Of a stretch of 64,000 bases of DNA, positions 28,588 through 38,190 are shown piece after piece (position 1 is the first letter of the stretch; each line of letters begins with the position of its first letter). The DNA lies in assembly GCA_963830715.1 (NCBI GenBank), contig CAWHNS010000021.1:279242-343241 (forward strand). Direction: 5' to 3'. The notes under the pieces are model-generated. The model searched no databases, was not told where the DNA came from, and saw only the letters and a program-made list of their open reading frames with translations. Position numbers and translations under genes: made by a program. Origin of the DNA: CAVVMA01 sp963830715 (lineage in GTDB: Bacteria > Desulfobacterota > Binatia > Binatales > Binataceae).

Positions 28588-29163
28588 ATGAGAATCGAAC
28601 CACTGGAAAGCAATCAAGTCAGTTGGGTCCTGAAGCCGCTGTACTTTTTTCTGAAGCGGCGCTTCGGAAAGGTGCTGACCCCCTACAAGGTTTGGGCGTA
28701 TCGCCCGGCCGCGACGATCGGCATGACGGTGGCGATGGGCGCTATCGAGATTTATTCGAAGAGCCTCGATCCGAAGCTCAAGCGCATGGCGAGTCTGCGG
28801 GCCGCGCAACTTGTCGGGTGCCTGTTCTGAATTGACATCAATTCTGCCGTGGGCAGAGAGCAGGGAATCAGCGAAGAGCAACTGTCGGCGCTCGACGCCT
28901 TCGAGCAGAGCCCGCTTTTCACCGCGGCTGAGCGCGCCGTCCTGCGTTATGCCGAGGAGATGTCCCGGACGCCGGTTGATGTTCCCGACGCAGTCTTCGA
29001 GGAGTTGCGACGGCATCTCGATTCGAGCCAGATCGTCGAGCTGACCGCGATGGTCGCGCTGGAGAATTTCCGCGCCCGTTTCAATCGCGCGCTCCAGATC
29101 CCGAGCGACTCGCTATGCGCTCTGCCGGCGGACCATCCGGTACGCAAGCGACTCGCCGGGTAG
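28588..29163 (+). CDS. AhpD-like (carboxymuconolactone decarboxylase family) probable selenoprotein, CxxU
   Basis: 191 residues if the TGA at 28828-28830 is read as selenocysteine (residue 81). Both sides are in the same frame and both belong to the AhpD/CMD family: SLRAAQLVGCLF before it, IDINSAVGREQG after it. The family motif at this place is GCxxCIDIN, so the TGA replaces exactly the second, resolving or attacking Cys of the redox CxxC pair (C78-L-F-U81). A SECIS-like hairpin lies 12 bases downstream, and the neighbouring formate dehydrogenase also uses selenocysteine. AhpD-like proteins with CxxU are known among bacterial selenoproteins. Role: peroxide or thiol redox chemistry in the cytoplasm. 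The alternative is a TGC/TGT-to-TGA error or mutation. ATG at 28588 has GAAGG eight bases upstream. Confidence 0.78.
28843..28857 (+). promoter_or_regulatory. Putative SECIS hairpin of the AhpD-like gene
   Basis: Perfect 6-bp stem TCTGCC/GGCAGA with the small loop GTG. The loop starts 18 bases after the TGA, exactly as in the formate dehydrogenase gene of this window, and its first base is G, as SelB-type recognition requires. The hairpin also encodes the conserved NSAVGR segment. Confidence 0.6.
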
Positions 29164-29184
29164 CCAGCCGGAGACGTCAGCCGG

Positions 29185-30015
29185 CTACTGTGCCACCCGC
29201 TCCGGATGCGAATAGACATTGAATCCAGATTCACGCAGGAAGCCAACGAGCGTAATCCCCAGTTCATCTGCCAATTCCACGGCCAATGACGATGGCGCCG
29301 AGACCGCGGCCAGAATGGGAATTCCCGCCGCAGCCGCCTTCTGCACGATCTCGAAGCTCGCCCGCCCGCTCACCGCTATGACCGAATCGGCCAGCGGAAT
29401 CCGCTGTTCCATCACAAATCGCCCGATCACCTTGTCCACTGCGTTGTGGCGGCCGATATCTTCGCGCAACAGCCGCAAGCGCCCCGCCAGATCGAAGACC
29501 GCGCCCGCGTGAAGGCCTCCGGTCGCCGCGAAGACCTGCTGCGCCTCTAGCATCGCGGGAGCGAGCCGGAGCAGCGTCGCGGGCGCGATCGCCGCGGAAT
29601 CCCGGATCGGTGCGATTCGGCGCCGGAGCGATTCGATACTCGCCTTCCCGCATACGCCGCAGCTCGAAGACATCACGAAGTTTCGCTTGAGGCGCTCACG
29701 CAGGTCTGACTGAACGAACTTCAAGTATCACATCAATTACATTTGCGCGGTCTGCTTGGCTCCTTCCGCGCACGCGGCGAATCTCTCCGATCTCCGCCCG
29801 CGAGCTGACGAATCCCTCGGAGAACAGAAACCCGGCCACCAGGTCCTCGTCATGTCCCGGCGTGCGCATCGTGACCGTGAACCGCCTGCCGGCAAGCCTG
29901 ATCTCCAGCGGCTCCTCGACAGCAAGAAGCTCGGGCCGGAGCGCATCGCTCCGTCACGCCACTTCTGCGCCGATGCGGCGGTTTGTCGCTGTTTGCTGCG
30001 CGGCCAAGAGATCAC
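29185..30015 (-). CDS. fdhD: Formate dehydrogenase accessory sulfurtransferase FdhD (frameshifts)
   Basis: About 277 residues when three frame segments are joined. The start part reads AQKWRDGAMRSG. The second reads LLAVEEPLEIRLAGRRF then RTPGHDEDLVAGFLFSEGF. The third reads LKRNFVMSSSCGVCGKASIE. The last contains the CGVCG loop whose Cys passes sulfur to the molybdenum cofactor. Shifts lie near 29960 and 29735, and all three parts fit the family, so single-base errors are likely. FdhD is needed to activate formate dehydrogenase, and the gene is divergent from the catalytic subunit. A GTG at 30013-30015 is a plausible start; the promoter region shared with fdhA is only about 90 bases. Confidence 0.82.
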
Positions 30016-30108
30016 GATCTTGCCCAGATCGATGACGGAGTGCCATCTTTTGGAACGTGAAACACTCTAAAGCCGTTCAGTCCCAACACCGTCGCCAAGC
30101 ACTCGCGA

Positions 30109-33100
30109 TTGCGGGGCGCGGCCGAGAGCGTGAGCGTCTGCCCGTACTGCGCGGTTGGATGCAGCCAGCTCGTCTACACCAAGCGCGGCCAGCTCATCGA
30201 TATCGAAGGCAATCCGCAAAGCCCCATCAACCAGGGCACGCTCTGCCCCAAGGGCGCCAACACTTTCCAGCTCGTCTCCAATCCTCATCGAGTTACGCGC
30301 GTCAAGTATCGCGCCGCCTACGCCGACCATTGGGAGGAACGCCCGCTCGATTGGGCGATGGACCGGATCGCCAGGCTGGTGAAGCAGGCCCGCGACGCCG
30401 ATTTCGTGGAGCGCGATTCGAGCGGCGCCACGGTGAACCGTCTCAAGACGGTCGCGCATCTGGGCGGCGCGACGCTCGACGACGAGGAAAATTATCTCAT
30501 CAAGAAACTCTTCTGCGGCGGGCTCGGCATTCTCTCGGTCGAGAATCAGGCGCGAATATGACACAGCGCCTCGGTGCCCGGTCTGGGCGCCTCATTCGGA
30601 CGCGGCGCGGCGACTACGTTTCAAGCCGACCTCGCCGACAGCGACTGCGTATTGATCATGGGCTCCAACATGGCCGAGGCCCATCCGGTGGGTTTCAGAT
30701 GGGCGCTAAAGGCGCGCGAACGAGGCGCGCCGCTGATCCATGTCGATCCCCGTTTCACGCGGACCTCGGCGATGGCCGACGTTTTCGTCGCGATCCGCGC
30801 CGGCTCGGACATCGCATTCCTTGGCGGCATAATCAACTACATCATCGGACACAATCGATGGTTCAAGGAATACGTACTCCACTATACTAATGCGTCCACA
30901 ATAGTCAGTGAGGAATACGCCGGTACCGAGCAACTGGACGGGCTGTTCGCCGGATTCGATAGCGCATCGGCGCGCTACGACGCTAAGCCCGGCTCGTGGG
31001 GTTATGCAGATGGAGTCGCGCCGGACCCTTCGCTCGAACATCCGCGATGCGTCTTCCAGATCGTCAGGCGCCACTTCGCACGCTACACGCCGGAGATGGT
31101 CGCGAAGGTATGCGGATGCAAGCCCGAAGACCTGACCCGCGTCGCCGAACTCTTGTGCCGCAATTCCGGACCCGATCGGACCGCGGCGATCGTCTATGCC
31201 CTCGGATGGACCCAGCATTCCACCGGCGTGCAGATGATACGCGCTGCGGGAATTATCCAGCTCCTGCTCGGCAACATCGGGAAGACCGGGCGGCGGGATT
31301 ATGGCGATGCGCGGTCATTGCAGCATCCAGGGCTCGACCGACATACCGACGCTGTACGATCTCCTGCCCGGCTACATCCCCCAGCCGCTGGCTGCCCCGG
31401 CGCACGCGAGTCTCGCCGGCTACCTGGACAATGGCCGCGAATATCCGTCCGCGTATCGGAGTTCGGCGGCCGGTTTCTGGCAGGAAGCGGCATCGTCAGG
31501 TTATTGGGCCAACCTGCCCAAGTTCATGATCAGCCTGCTGAAGGCGTGGTACGGCCCAATCGCGACCGCCAACAATGACTACTGCTATGACTATCTTCCC
31601 AAGCTCGATGGTGACTATTCGCAGCTCGCCACCTTCTTCGCGATGTCTCAGGGCGCCATCAAGGGACTATTCCTGATTGGACAAAACCCGGCCGCCGGCG
31701 CGCCCAACGCCGAGTTGAGCCGCGCCGCGCTGCGCAATCTGGACTGGCTCGTGGTTCGCGACTGGTTCGAGCACGAAAGCGCGAACTTCTGGTATGCGGA
31801 CCCGCGCGTCACCGACCCCGGGCGCATCAAGACGGAGGTCTTCTTTCTGCCGGCTGCCGCGATGGCCGAGAAAGACGGCACGCTCACCAACACGGAGCGG
31901 CTGCTGCAATGGCATGACAAGGCGCTGGACCCGCCGGGCGATTGCCGATCGGACGCCTGGTTCGTCTACCATCTCGGGCGGCGGCTGAAGCAGCTCTACA
32001 GGGACTCCACTCTCGATCGCGATCAGTCGATACTGAATCTGACCTGGGACTACGCAGCGGAAGAGCCGGCGGTTCTGCCCGACGGCGGCACCAGTCGAAT
32101 CACCGACGAACCTGATATCGAGAAGATACTCAAGGAGATAAATGGCCGGAGCACGCGCGATAGCAAGTTGCTCAAGGGCTTCGAGGAACTGAAGGACGAC
32201 GGCTCGACCGAGTGTGGATGCTGGATATACAGCGGCGTATTTCCGGAGGAGCATCTCAATCGCGCGCGGTCGCGCAATCCCGCGCATCGCGGATCGACTT
32301 ATCCCGATTGGGGTTTCGCGTGGCCGAATAATCGGCGCGTGATGTACAACCGCGCTTCGGCCGATCCTGAGGGCCGTCCGTGGTCCGAGCGCAAGAAGCT
32401 CGTGTGGTGGGACGAGGCGGAACGGAAATGGACCGGCTTCGACGTGCCGGACTTCGACCCGTTGAAGCCGCCCGGCTATCGGCCGCCGCCGGGCGCGCGC
32501 GGGATGGATGCGCTGGCCGGCGATGCGCCGTTCATCATGCATCCCGACGGCCGCGGATGGCTGTTCGCGCCGCACGGCCTCAAGGACGGGCCACTGCCCG
32601 CCCATTACGAGCCTCGCGAATCGCCCTTTGAGAACGCCCTCTACGAGACGCAGACCAATCCGACGCTGCGTGAGTTTCCCTCCCCACTCAATCCGCTCGC
32701 GACGGCGCGCGATGCTCGTTTTCCGATCGTCGCGACGACGTACAGGCTGACCGAGCATTACCTGAGCGGCCCCATGAGCCGATTCAACAGTTGGCTCAAC
32801 GAGCTTCAGCCCGAGATGTTCGTCGAGTTGAGCCCGGAGCTTGCGGCGGAGCGCGGAATCAGTCACACCGGCTGGATGGTCGTCAGCACGCCGCGAGGAG
32901 AAATTGAGGCGCGCGCGATGGTGACGCGGCGGATCAAGCCGCTGATTGTCGCAGGGCGCACGACCCATCAGATCGGACTTCCGATTCACTGGGGCTATGC
33001 CGGCGAGACGGTCGGCGCGATCGCCAACGACCTGGTTTCGCTCATCCTCGATCGGAACGTGAGCATGCACGAGGCCAAGGCGTTCACGTGCGAGGTTCGC

Positions 33101-33271
33101 GCGGGCCGGCTCGAAAACATTCGTCACGCCAAAGCCGTCCCCGCTGCGATTCGCGCCAACGCCGACGAGCCGATACCCGATACGCCGCCATACGCGCAGC
33201 CGGAGGGCCACCAGACGCGATCGCGCTCCGGATTCACCCGATTGTGGCGGCGCCGCACGAAGCTGCCGTGA
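30109..33271 (+). CDS. Formate dehydrogenase catalytic subunit, selenocysteine- and molybdenum/tungsten-containing
   Basis: About 1053 residues. The N-terminal 4Fe-4S motif is VCPYCAVGC with a fourth Cys in TLCPKG. An in-frame TGA at 30559-30561 encodes selenocysteine (about residue 151) in VENQARI-U-HSASVPGLGA. This is the exact place of Sec in FdnG-type enzymes, whose text is DNQARV-U-HGP. Further on are MGSNMAEAHPVGFRW and, after a one-base shift near 31290 (an extra G in ACCGGG), RGHCSIQGSTDIPTLYD. The C-terminal dinucleotide-binding domain ends near 33260. The start is uncertain: TTG at 30109, or a GTG at 30057 if a base is missing; no Tat signal is visible. The stop overlaps the beta subunit start by four bases (GTGA). 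Confidence 0.93.
30574..30590 (+). promoter_or_regulatory. SECIS hairpin of the formate dehydrogenase gene
   Basis: Stem GTGCCC (30574-30579) pairs with GGGCGC (30585-30590) around the loop GGTCT. This is the same five-base loop as the E. coli fdhF SECIS, which SelB binds. The loop starts 18 bases after the TGA. This explains readthrough of the in-frame stop. Confidence 0.85.
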
Positions 33272-34164
33272 CAAGTCTCGTCAAGCTGATCGACGCGTTC
33301 CGGCGGCCGGAGGTTCCCCCCGCGAGGACCGCGATGGGTTTCTTCACCGACACGACGCTGTGTATCGGATGCAAGGCGTGTGAGGTTGCCTGCAAGCAGT
33401 GGAATCAGTTGCCGTCCGATGGGTTCGACTTGACCGGCGACAGCTATGACAACACCCGCACGCTCTCTGCGACAACCTGGCGCCATGTCGTTTTCGTCGA
33501 GCAGTTTCCGCAGGCGGACGGAGCCGCACAGAAGCCGCCGATCGTTCCCGTTCCCGAGACCCCGATAGACCTCGACGCGCTGCTCACGCAATCGAAGGAG
33601 GGCCGCTGGCTGATGATGAGCGACGTGTGCAAGCATTGCAGCGCCGCGCCGTGCGAGGCAGCCTGCCCGACCGGCGCTCTCATCTTCAACGAGTTCTCCG
33701 ACGTTTATGTGCAGAACGACATCTGTAACGGATGCGGTTACTGCGTCGCAGCGTGTCCATTCGGCGTGATCACCCGTGGCGCCGGCGACGGCCACGCTCA
33801 CAAGTGCACGCTATGCTACGACCGTCAGCGGGACGACCTGGTTCCTGCGTGCGCCAAGGCGTGCCCGACCGAGTCGATTCAATTCGGGCCGATCGACGAG
33901 CTGCGCGAGCGCGCCGGCAAGCGCGTCGAGGAACTCCATCGGCGCGGCGTCGAGGACGCATATCTGTACGGCGACAAATCGACCGCGACGTACTCGGCAC
34001 TCGGCGCCTTCTTTCTACTGCTCGACAAACCCTCGCGTTATGGTCTGCCGGACCAGCCGACCGCCCCGCAGCTGAATCTCGCCGGCGATTACATTCGCGC
34101 CGCGATCGGGGCCGCGGTCTGGCTTGCCGCGGCAATAGTCGCACTCGCCGCCCATGCCCGTTAA
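33268..34164 (+). CDS. Formate dehydrogenase iron-sulfur (beta) subunit
   Basis: 298 residues from a GTG that overlaps the alpha-subunit stop. It has four 4Fe-4S motifs: CIGCKACEVACKQW near the N-terminus, CKHCSAAPCEAACP, CNGCGYCVAACPFG and CTLCYDRQRDDLVPACAKACP. This is the four-cluster arrangement of FdnH/FdoH. A single C-terminal membrane anchor (AIGAAVWLAAAIVALAA) also matches those subunits. It transfers electrons from the selenocysteine catalytic subunit to the membrane subunit encoded next, with which it overlaps by 11 bases. Confidence 0.93.
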   Translation: MTSLVKLIDAFRRPEVPPARTAMGFFTDTTLCIGCKACEVACKQWNQLPSDGFDLTGDSYDNTRTLSATTWRHVVFVEQFPQADGAAQKPPIVPVPETPIDLDALLTQSKEGRWLMMSDVCKHCSAAPCEAACPTGALIFNEFSDVYVQNDICNGCGYCVAACPFGVITRGAGDGHAHKCTLCYDRQRDDLVPACAKACPTESIQFGPIDELRERAGKRVEELHRRGVEDAYLYGDKSTATYSALGAFFLLLDKPSRYGLPDQPTAPQLNLAGDYIRAAIGAAVWLAAAIVALAAHAR

Positions 34165-35049
34165 CGACACCGCCGGCAGCGTAATTGCCGTCTCGATGCG
34201 GCGCCCGCCCGTGACCAAGGCGCCGCCGTGGCATGGATGGGTCACTGCGGACCTCTGTCTGAATTCCCTCTCCGCCGGAGTTTTCGCAGTCGCGGCGCTG
34301 TCTGATCTGATCGCTCCGGCGGTATATCGCCCGGTGGTGCGGGTCGGATATCTGGCTGCCTTCCCGATCGTGTTCTGCGACCTCATCGCGCTGATCTTCG
34401 ATCTCGGGGATCCGGCGCGCTTCCTCCACATGCTCCGCGTCTTCAAACCGGGCTCGCCGATGTCGGTGGGCGCATGGAGCACCAACCTCTTCGCGATTTT
34501 CGCTTTCGCCGCATGGCTGTCCGAGCTCTCTCGAATCTGTCCGGGTTCGCAGTCGCGCGCCACGCCATAGCCGCGCTGGGGCTCGCCGCGGCGTTGATCG
34601 CGGGCGCATACAAGGGCGTGCTCTTCAGCACGACGGCACAACCGGGATGGAAAGAGGCGCGATGGCTGGGCGCGGAGCTGTCGATTTCCTCGGGCGCGGC
34701 CGGAACCGCATTTCTGCTGGCGGCAGTGGCGATTCTACGCGCGCCGCGGGCTTTCGACGCTCTCCGCGCAGCGTTAGCGATGCTGCTCTTGCTGGAGGCG
34801 GCCGCTGCGCTGGCAGTTCGGCATGAAATGCGCCGCGCGCTTTCGGCGCGCTTTACCCGCGCCGAACTGTCGAGCCGGTACGCCGGGTTGATCGGCGGCG
34901 GCCTGTTCGCGCCGCTGGTATTGCTTATGACTTCGCGCGACCCGTCGGCCGCGGTCGTTGCCGCTCTGATGACGCTGGCTGGCGCAATCGCGATGCGACA
35001 CCATCTGGTCGCCATCGTGCAGCGCGATCCTCGCCCGGTCGCGTCTTGA
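34154..35049 (+). CDS. NrfD-type membrane subunit of formate dehydrogenase (frameshift)
   Basis: About 298 residues after one shift near 34528. The N-terminal half has WVTADLCLNSLSAGVFAVAAL and FPIVFCDLIALIFDLGDPARF, the NrfD/PsrC signature with the D-L-G-D-P motif that contributes to the quinone site. The rest, in the next frame, adds helices around AALGLAAALIAGAYKGVLFS and ends with polar residues. This is a heme-free polysulfide-reductase-type quinone module, unlike the cytochrome b556 (FdnI) used in E. coli. So formate electrons most likely enter the quinone pool through an NrfD-type anchor. Confidence 0.85.
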
Positions 35050-35168
35050 GTGAGGCGGGACCAATTGTGGCACAAGCTTCCAGCCAGTGACCCGTTACCG
35101 AAGCGCAGAGACGGGGCTTGGTTTGAAACGCCGCCATCTATAACTTACTTGCTGCAAGGTAGTCTCGT

Positions 35169-35681
35169 ATGAAGCGGCTATGGATCGCGTCGATGGGTAT
35201 CGCTGCGCTTGCGGCTTTCCTCTCATGCGCGGCGGCGCATCAGGGCAGCGCCGAGAGCGAGTTGGCCGCGGGACAACTCGATGCCGCCGTGAGGGACGTG
35301 CAGGCCGCGCTTCAGTCCAATCCCGACGATCTTCAGCTAAAGCATCTCGCGGCGCAGATCTTCACCCAGCGCGGCCTCAAGTACTATCAGAACTTCGAGA
35401 TGATCGCGGCCGACGCGGATTTCCGGCGCGCCGTGGACTACGATCAGTTCTACGCGCCGGCCTGGGACTACCTCGGCTTAATCGCATTCAACCAGCACAG
35501 GTGGGCGGACGCGATCGATCACGGGCACAAGGCCGCCGAACTCCAGGGTAAGCCCGACCCGATACACGTGCAGCAGGCCGAGCAGCAGTTGGTCAAGGTC
35601 CGCACCGGCGGCCTCGGACCCTTGCATCACGCGCATGCGGCGGGTTCGAGCACTCCGCCGCAGGGCGGCGCCTCATACTGA
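35169..35681 (+). CDS. TPR-repeat lipoprotein
   Basis: 170 residues. MKRLWIASMGIAALAAFLSC is a lipoprotein signal peptide with lipobox FLSC. The mature part holds helical tetratricopeptide-type repeats: LAAGQLDAAVRDVQAAL, then QNFEMIAADADFRRAVDYD, and WADAIDHGHKAAE. The C-terminus is a His/Gly/Pro-rich tail. TPR lipoproteins of this sort act as scaffolds at the outer membrane or periplasm. A weak promoter-like pair, TTGGTT (35118-35123) and TATAAC (35139-35144), precedes it, but the spacing is only 15 bases. It is followed 50 bases later by the RodZ-like gene. Confidence 0.7.
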   Translation: MKRLWIASMGIAALAAFLSCAAAHQGSAESELAAGQLDAAVRDVQAALQSNPDDLQLKHLAAQIFTQRGLKYYQNFEMIAADADFRRAVDYDQFYAPAWDYLGLIAFNQHRWADAIDHGHKAAELQGKPDPIHVQQAEQQLVKVRTGGLGPLHHAHAAGSSTPPQGGASY

Positions 35682-35728
35682 ATACTGACTCGACCCGACT
35701 CTGAGGCGGTTTCGGAGAGCCGACGAAA

Positions 35729-36313
35729 GTGGCGGACAAGAGAACCGAGCCGCCTGAGGGTACCGGGAAAGCCGATCCCCAGCCGTCCGTCGGAAGCTTG
35801 CTGATCGAGGCGCGCAAGCGGCGCGGCCTCTCGTCCGCTGAAGTGGTGCGTGAGACACGCATACCCGCCCACTACGTGCGCATGATCGAGAGCGACGACT
35901 ATCGGCTCATCGCCGATCAGCTATACCTGCTGCCCTTCCTGCGGCGATACGCCGTTTTCGTGGGCCTCGATTCCGAAGAACTCGCATCGCGTTTCCTGCG
36001 CGACATCCAGCGCGCCGACACCTATGCAGCCAGAATGTCGGAGCCGATTCCGGTCGTAAGAACCCGCACCGCGAGGACCTGGATAGCGACGATGGCGCTG
36101 GCCGCGACCCTGACGACAATCGCGCTGGTATACCTCGCGAAATTCGATCACCCTCGCCGTTCCGCCGCTCCGCGCGCCGAGGTCAGTCCGCCGGCGGTTT
36201 CGTCGGCGGCTGCGGGTCGCGTGGTTCCAGCGCCCGCGAGTTCGGCCGCGTCAACACCGTCCGGCGCCAGCAGGGCTCTCAGCCGGAAAGTCGGCGCCGC
36301 CGCGATCTCCTGA
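35729..36313 (+). CDS. RodZ-like helix-turn-helix membrane protein
   Basis: 194 residues from a GTG at 35729. Residues 20-90 form a cytoplasmic HTH_25 domain, with LIEARKRRGLSSAEVVRE, THIPxHYV-like TRIPAHYVRMIE and LYLLPFLRRYA. A membrane helix (WIATMALAATLTTIALVYLA) follows, then a Ser/Ala/Pro-rich periplasmic tail. This is the layout of RodZ, which links MreB filaments to the elongation machinery, though the periplasmic beta domain typical of RodZ is not evident. The protein could be a shorter RodZ paralogue. It is near the TPR lipoprotein gene, and no mreB is in the window. Confidence 0.75.
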   Translation: MADKRTEPPEGTGKADPQPSVGSLLIEARKRRGLSSAEVVRETRIPAHYVRMIESDDYRLIADQLYLLPFLRRYAVFVGLDSEELASRFLRDIQRADTYAARMSEPIPVVRTRTARTWIATMALAATLTTIALVYLAKFDHPRRSAAPRAEVSPPAVSSAAAGRVVPAPASSAASTPSGASRALSRKVGAAAIS

Positions 36314-36436
36314 TACGAAGCAGCCGCACAGCCCGGCGCGGCGCATCGAGAACGAACCGGACTGAGCGCCTGTTATAGAGAGGCCCACGGGAGCGCGAAC
36401 TGATTCATATCGGCTTCTTGAGACAGGCGACCTCCG

Positions 36437-37553
36437 ATGGATGATACTGCCAAGCCCCCCTTTCGCGCCGACCATGTCGGCAGCCTTCTCCGGCCGAACG
36501 AAGTGTTACGGGCGCGCGAAGATCATCAGCGCGGACGCATTCGGAGCGATCAATTGCGCCGCATCGAGGATGAAGCGATTCGCAAGGCCGTGAGCATGCA
36601 GGAGGACATCGGCCTGCGCGGAGTCACCGACGGTGAATATCGCCGAGGGTCCTGGCACATGGATTTTCTCTATCAGATCGGCGGCGTGACCAGGGCGCAG
36701 GACAATTTGAAAGTCCAGTTCCATAACCAGAAGGGCACTATCGAGTTCACGCCCGCGGCGATGCGAATCAGCGGAAAACTCAGGCTCGACACCTGCATCT
36801 TCGCCGAGGACTTCAAGTTTCTCCAATCAGTTGCAAAGGCGACGCCGAAGCTCACTATTCCCTCGCCCAGCATGATTCACTATCGCGGCGGACGGGCGGC
36901 GATCGATCCGGCGGTCTATCCCGACATGGACGAATTCTGGCACGACCTGGGGCGAGTCTATGCGGATCAGATCGAAGCGCTCGGCAGAATCGGCTGTACC
37001 TATCTCCAACTCGACGACACGAGCCTCGCATACCTGAACGATCCCGCGCAGCGAGAGTACATCACGGCGCTCGGCGGCGAAGGCGAGAGCCAGCATCTCA
37101 CTTATATCCGGCTGATCAACTCGGCGCTCACCCGCAAGCCGCCGGGGATGACCGTCTGTACGCACATGTGCCGCGGCAACTTCCGTTCGTCGTGGGTCGC
37201 CAGCCGGCAGCTACGATCACGTCGCGGAGCCGTTGTTCGGCGAACTCGGCGTGGATGGCTTTTTCCTCGAGTATGACGATGAGCGATCGGGCGGCTTCGA
37301 GCCGTTGCGCTTCGTGCCCAAGGGCAAGGCCGTTGTGCTGGGATTGGTCAGCACCAAACGGGGCGCGCTGGAGAACAAGGACGGCCTCAAGCGCCGGATC
37401 GAGGAGGCCTCGCGATACGTGCCGTTCGAACAGATCCGCTTGAGTCCGCAATGCGGCTTCTCGTCTACCGTCGAGGGCAACCTGCTGACTATCGACGATC
37501 AGATCGGCAAGCTTAGGCTGGTGGTCGAGACGGCGCGCGAGATCTGGGGATGA
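36437..37553 (+). CDS. MetE C-terminal-like (cobalamin-independent methionine synthase family) protein (frameshift)
   Basis: About 371 residues once the frames are joined near 37205. It has PPFRADHVGSLLRP at the start and GVTDGEYRRGSWHMDFL, typical of the standalone MetE-like catalytic domain. The zinc ligands appear as HMCRGN (His and Cys) and LSPQCGFSS (Cys). The C-terminal LxxKxxxLRLVVETAREIWG-like end also fits. The second frame begins SGSYDHVAEPLFGEL, continuing the TIM barrel. These proteins use a zinc-activated thiol as methyl or alkyl acceptor; some act on coenzyme M epoxyalkane adducts or other thiols. The N-terminal MetE half is absent, so ordinary methionine synthase activity is not assured. 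Confidence 0.82.
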
Positions 37554-37690
37554 TCGGATCGTCGCTGCCTGCGCGAATTACCCCTCGATCCAGAGCGAAT
37601 CTTCGGGATAGTCTTCCGGATGAATTTGGCGCTCGTCCCGGCGGGCGGGCGCATCATTCGCGCCTGTCAAACAAACATGGAGGTGTCATC

Positions 37691-38125
37691 GTGGCAGTCA
37701 AAGCGATTCCGGATGGGTATCACACCGTCACGCCTTTTCTGAGCGTCAAGGGAGCGGGCAAGTTGCTCGATTTCCTGAAGAACGCGTTCGGCGCCAAAGA
37801 GGTCATGCGCATGCCGGGTCCAGGCGGGGTCGTGATGCACGCAGAGGTCAATATCGGAGACTCGCGGTTGATGGTGAGTGAAACGATGCAGGGAGAGCCG
37901 ATCAAAGGCTCGTTCTATTTGTACGTCAACGACGCGGACGCTTTGTACAAGAGCGCGCTCAAGGCCGGCGCCAGCTCGGAGCGCCCTCCCACCGATGAGT
38001 TCTGGGGAGACCGGACGGCGATGGTTAAGGATGCGTTCGGCAACACCTGGTCGGTGGCGACCCACAAGGAAGACGTGCCGCCCGAAGAAATGAGCAAGCG
38101 CGCGGCGGCGGCGATGAATAGATAG
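37691..38125 (+). CDS. VOC family protein, PhnB-like
   Basis: 144 residues from a GTG at 37691. It has the PhnB pattern: GYHTVTPFLSVKGAGKLLDF then KNAFGAKEVMRM, a middle VMHAEVNIGDSRLMVSE, and the second repeat ending KDAFGNTWSVATHKEDV. Residues PPEEMSKRA at the C-terminus are typical of this family. The protein resembles the gene at 26933-27328 but is not the same sequence. Its function is unknown. A strong hairpin 25 bases after the stop probably ends its transcript. Confidence 0.78.
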   Translation: MAVKAIPDGYHTVTPFLSVKGAGKLLDFLKNAFGAKEVMRMPGPGGVVMHAEVNIGDSRLMVSETMQGEPIKGSFYLYVNDADALYKSALKAGASSERPPTDEFWGDRTAMVKDAFGNTWSVATHKEDVPPEEMSKRAAAAMNR

Positions 38126-38150
38126 CGGCCGCTCCCGGCAGCGGCTCTGA

Positions 38151-38180
38151 CCGCCGCACCCGCATTTGCGGGTGCGGCGG
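38151..38180. terminator. Bidirectional hairpin terminator
   Basis: A perfect 13-bp stem CCGCCGCACCCGC/GCGGGTGCGGCGG with the loop ATTT sits between two converging genes. There is no long T-run, so termination may be weak or Rho-assisted. Confidence 0.75.
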
Positions 38181-38190
38181 CATCTGCGTT

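Noticed and set aside
30561..30573. Treating the TGA in the formate dehydrogenase gene as a nonsense mutation
   Set aside because: The codon is at the known selenocysteine position and a SECIS hairpin with the E. coli loop follows, so it is read through.
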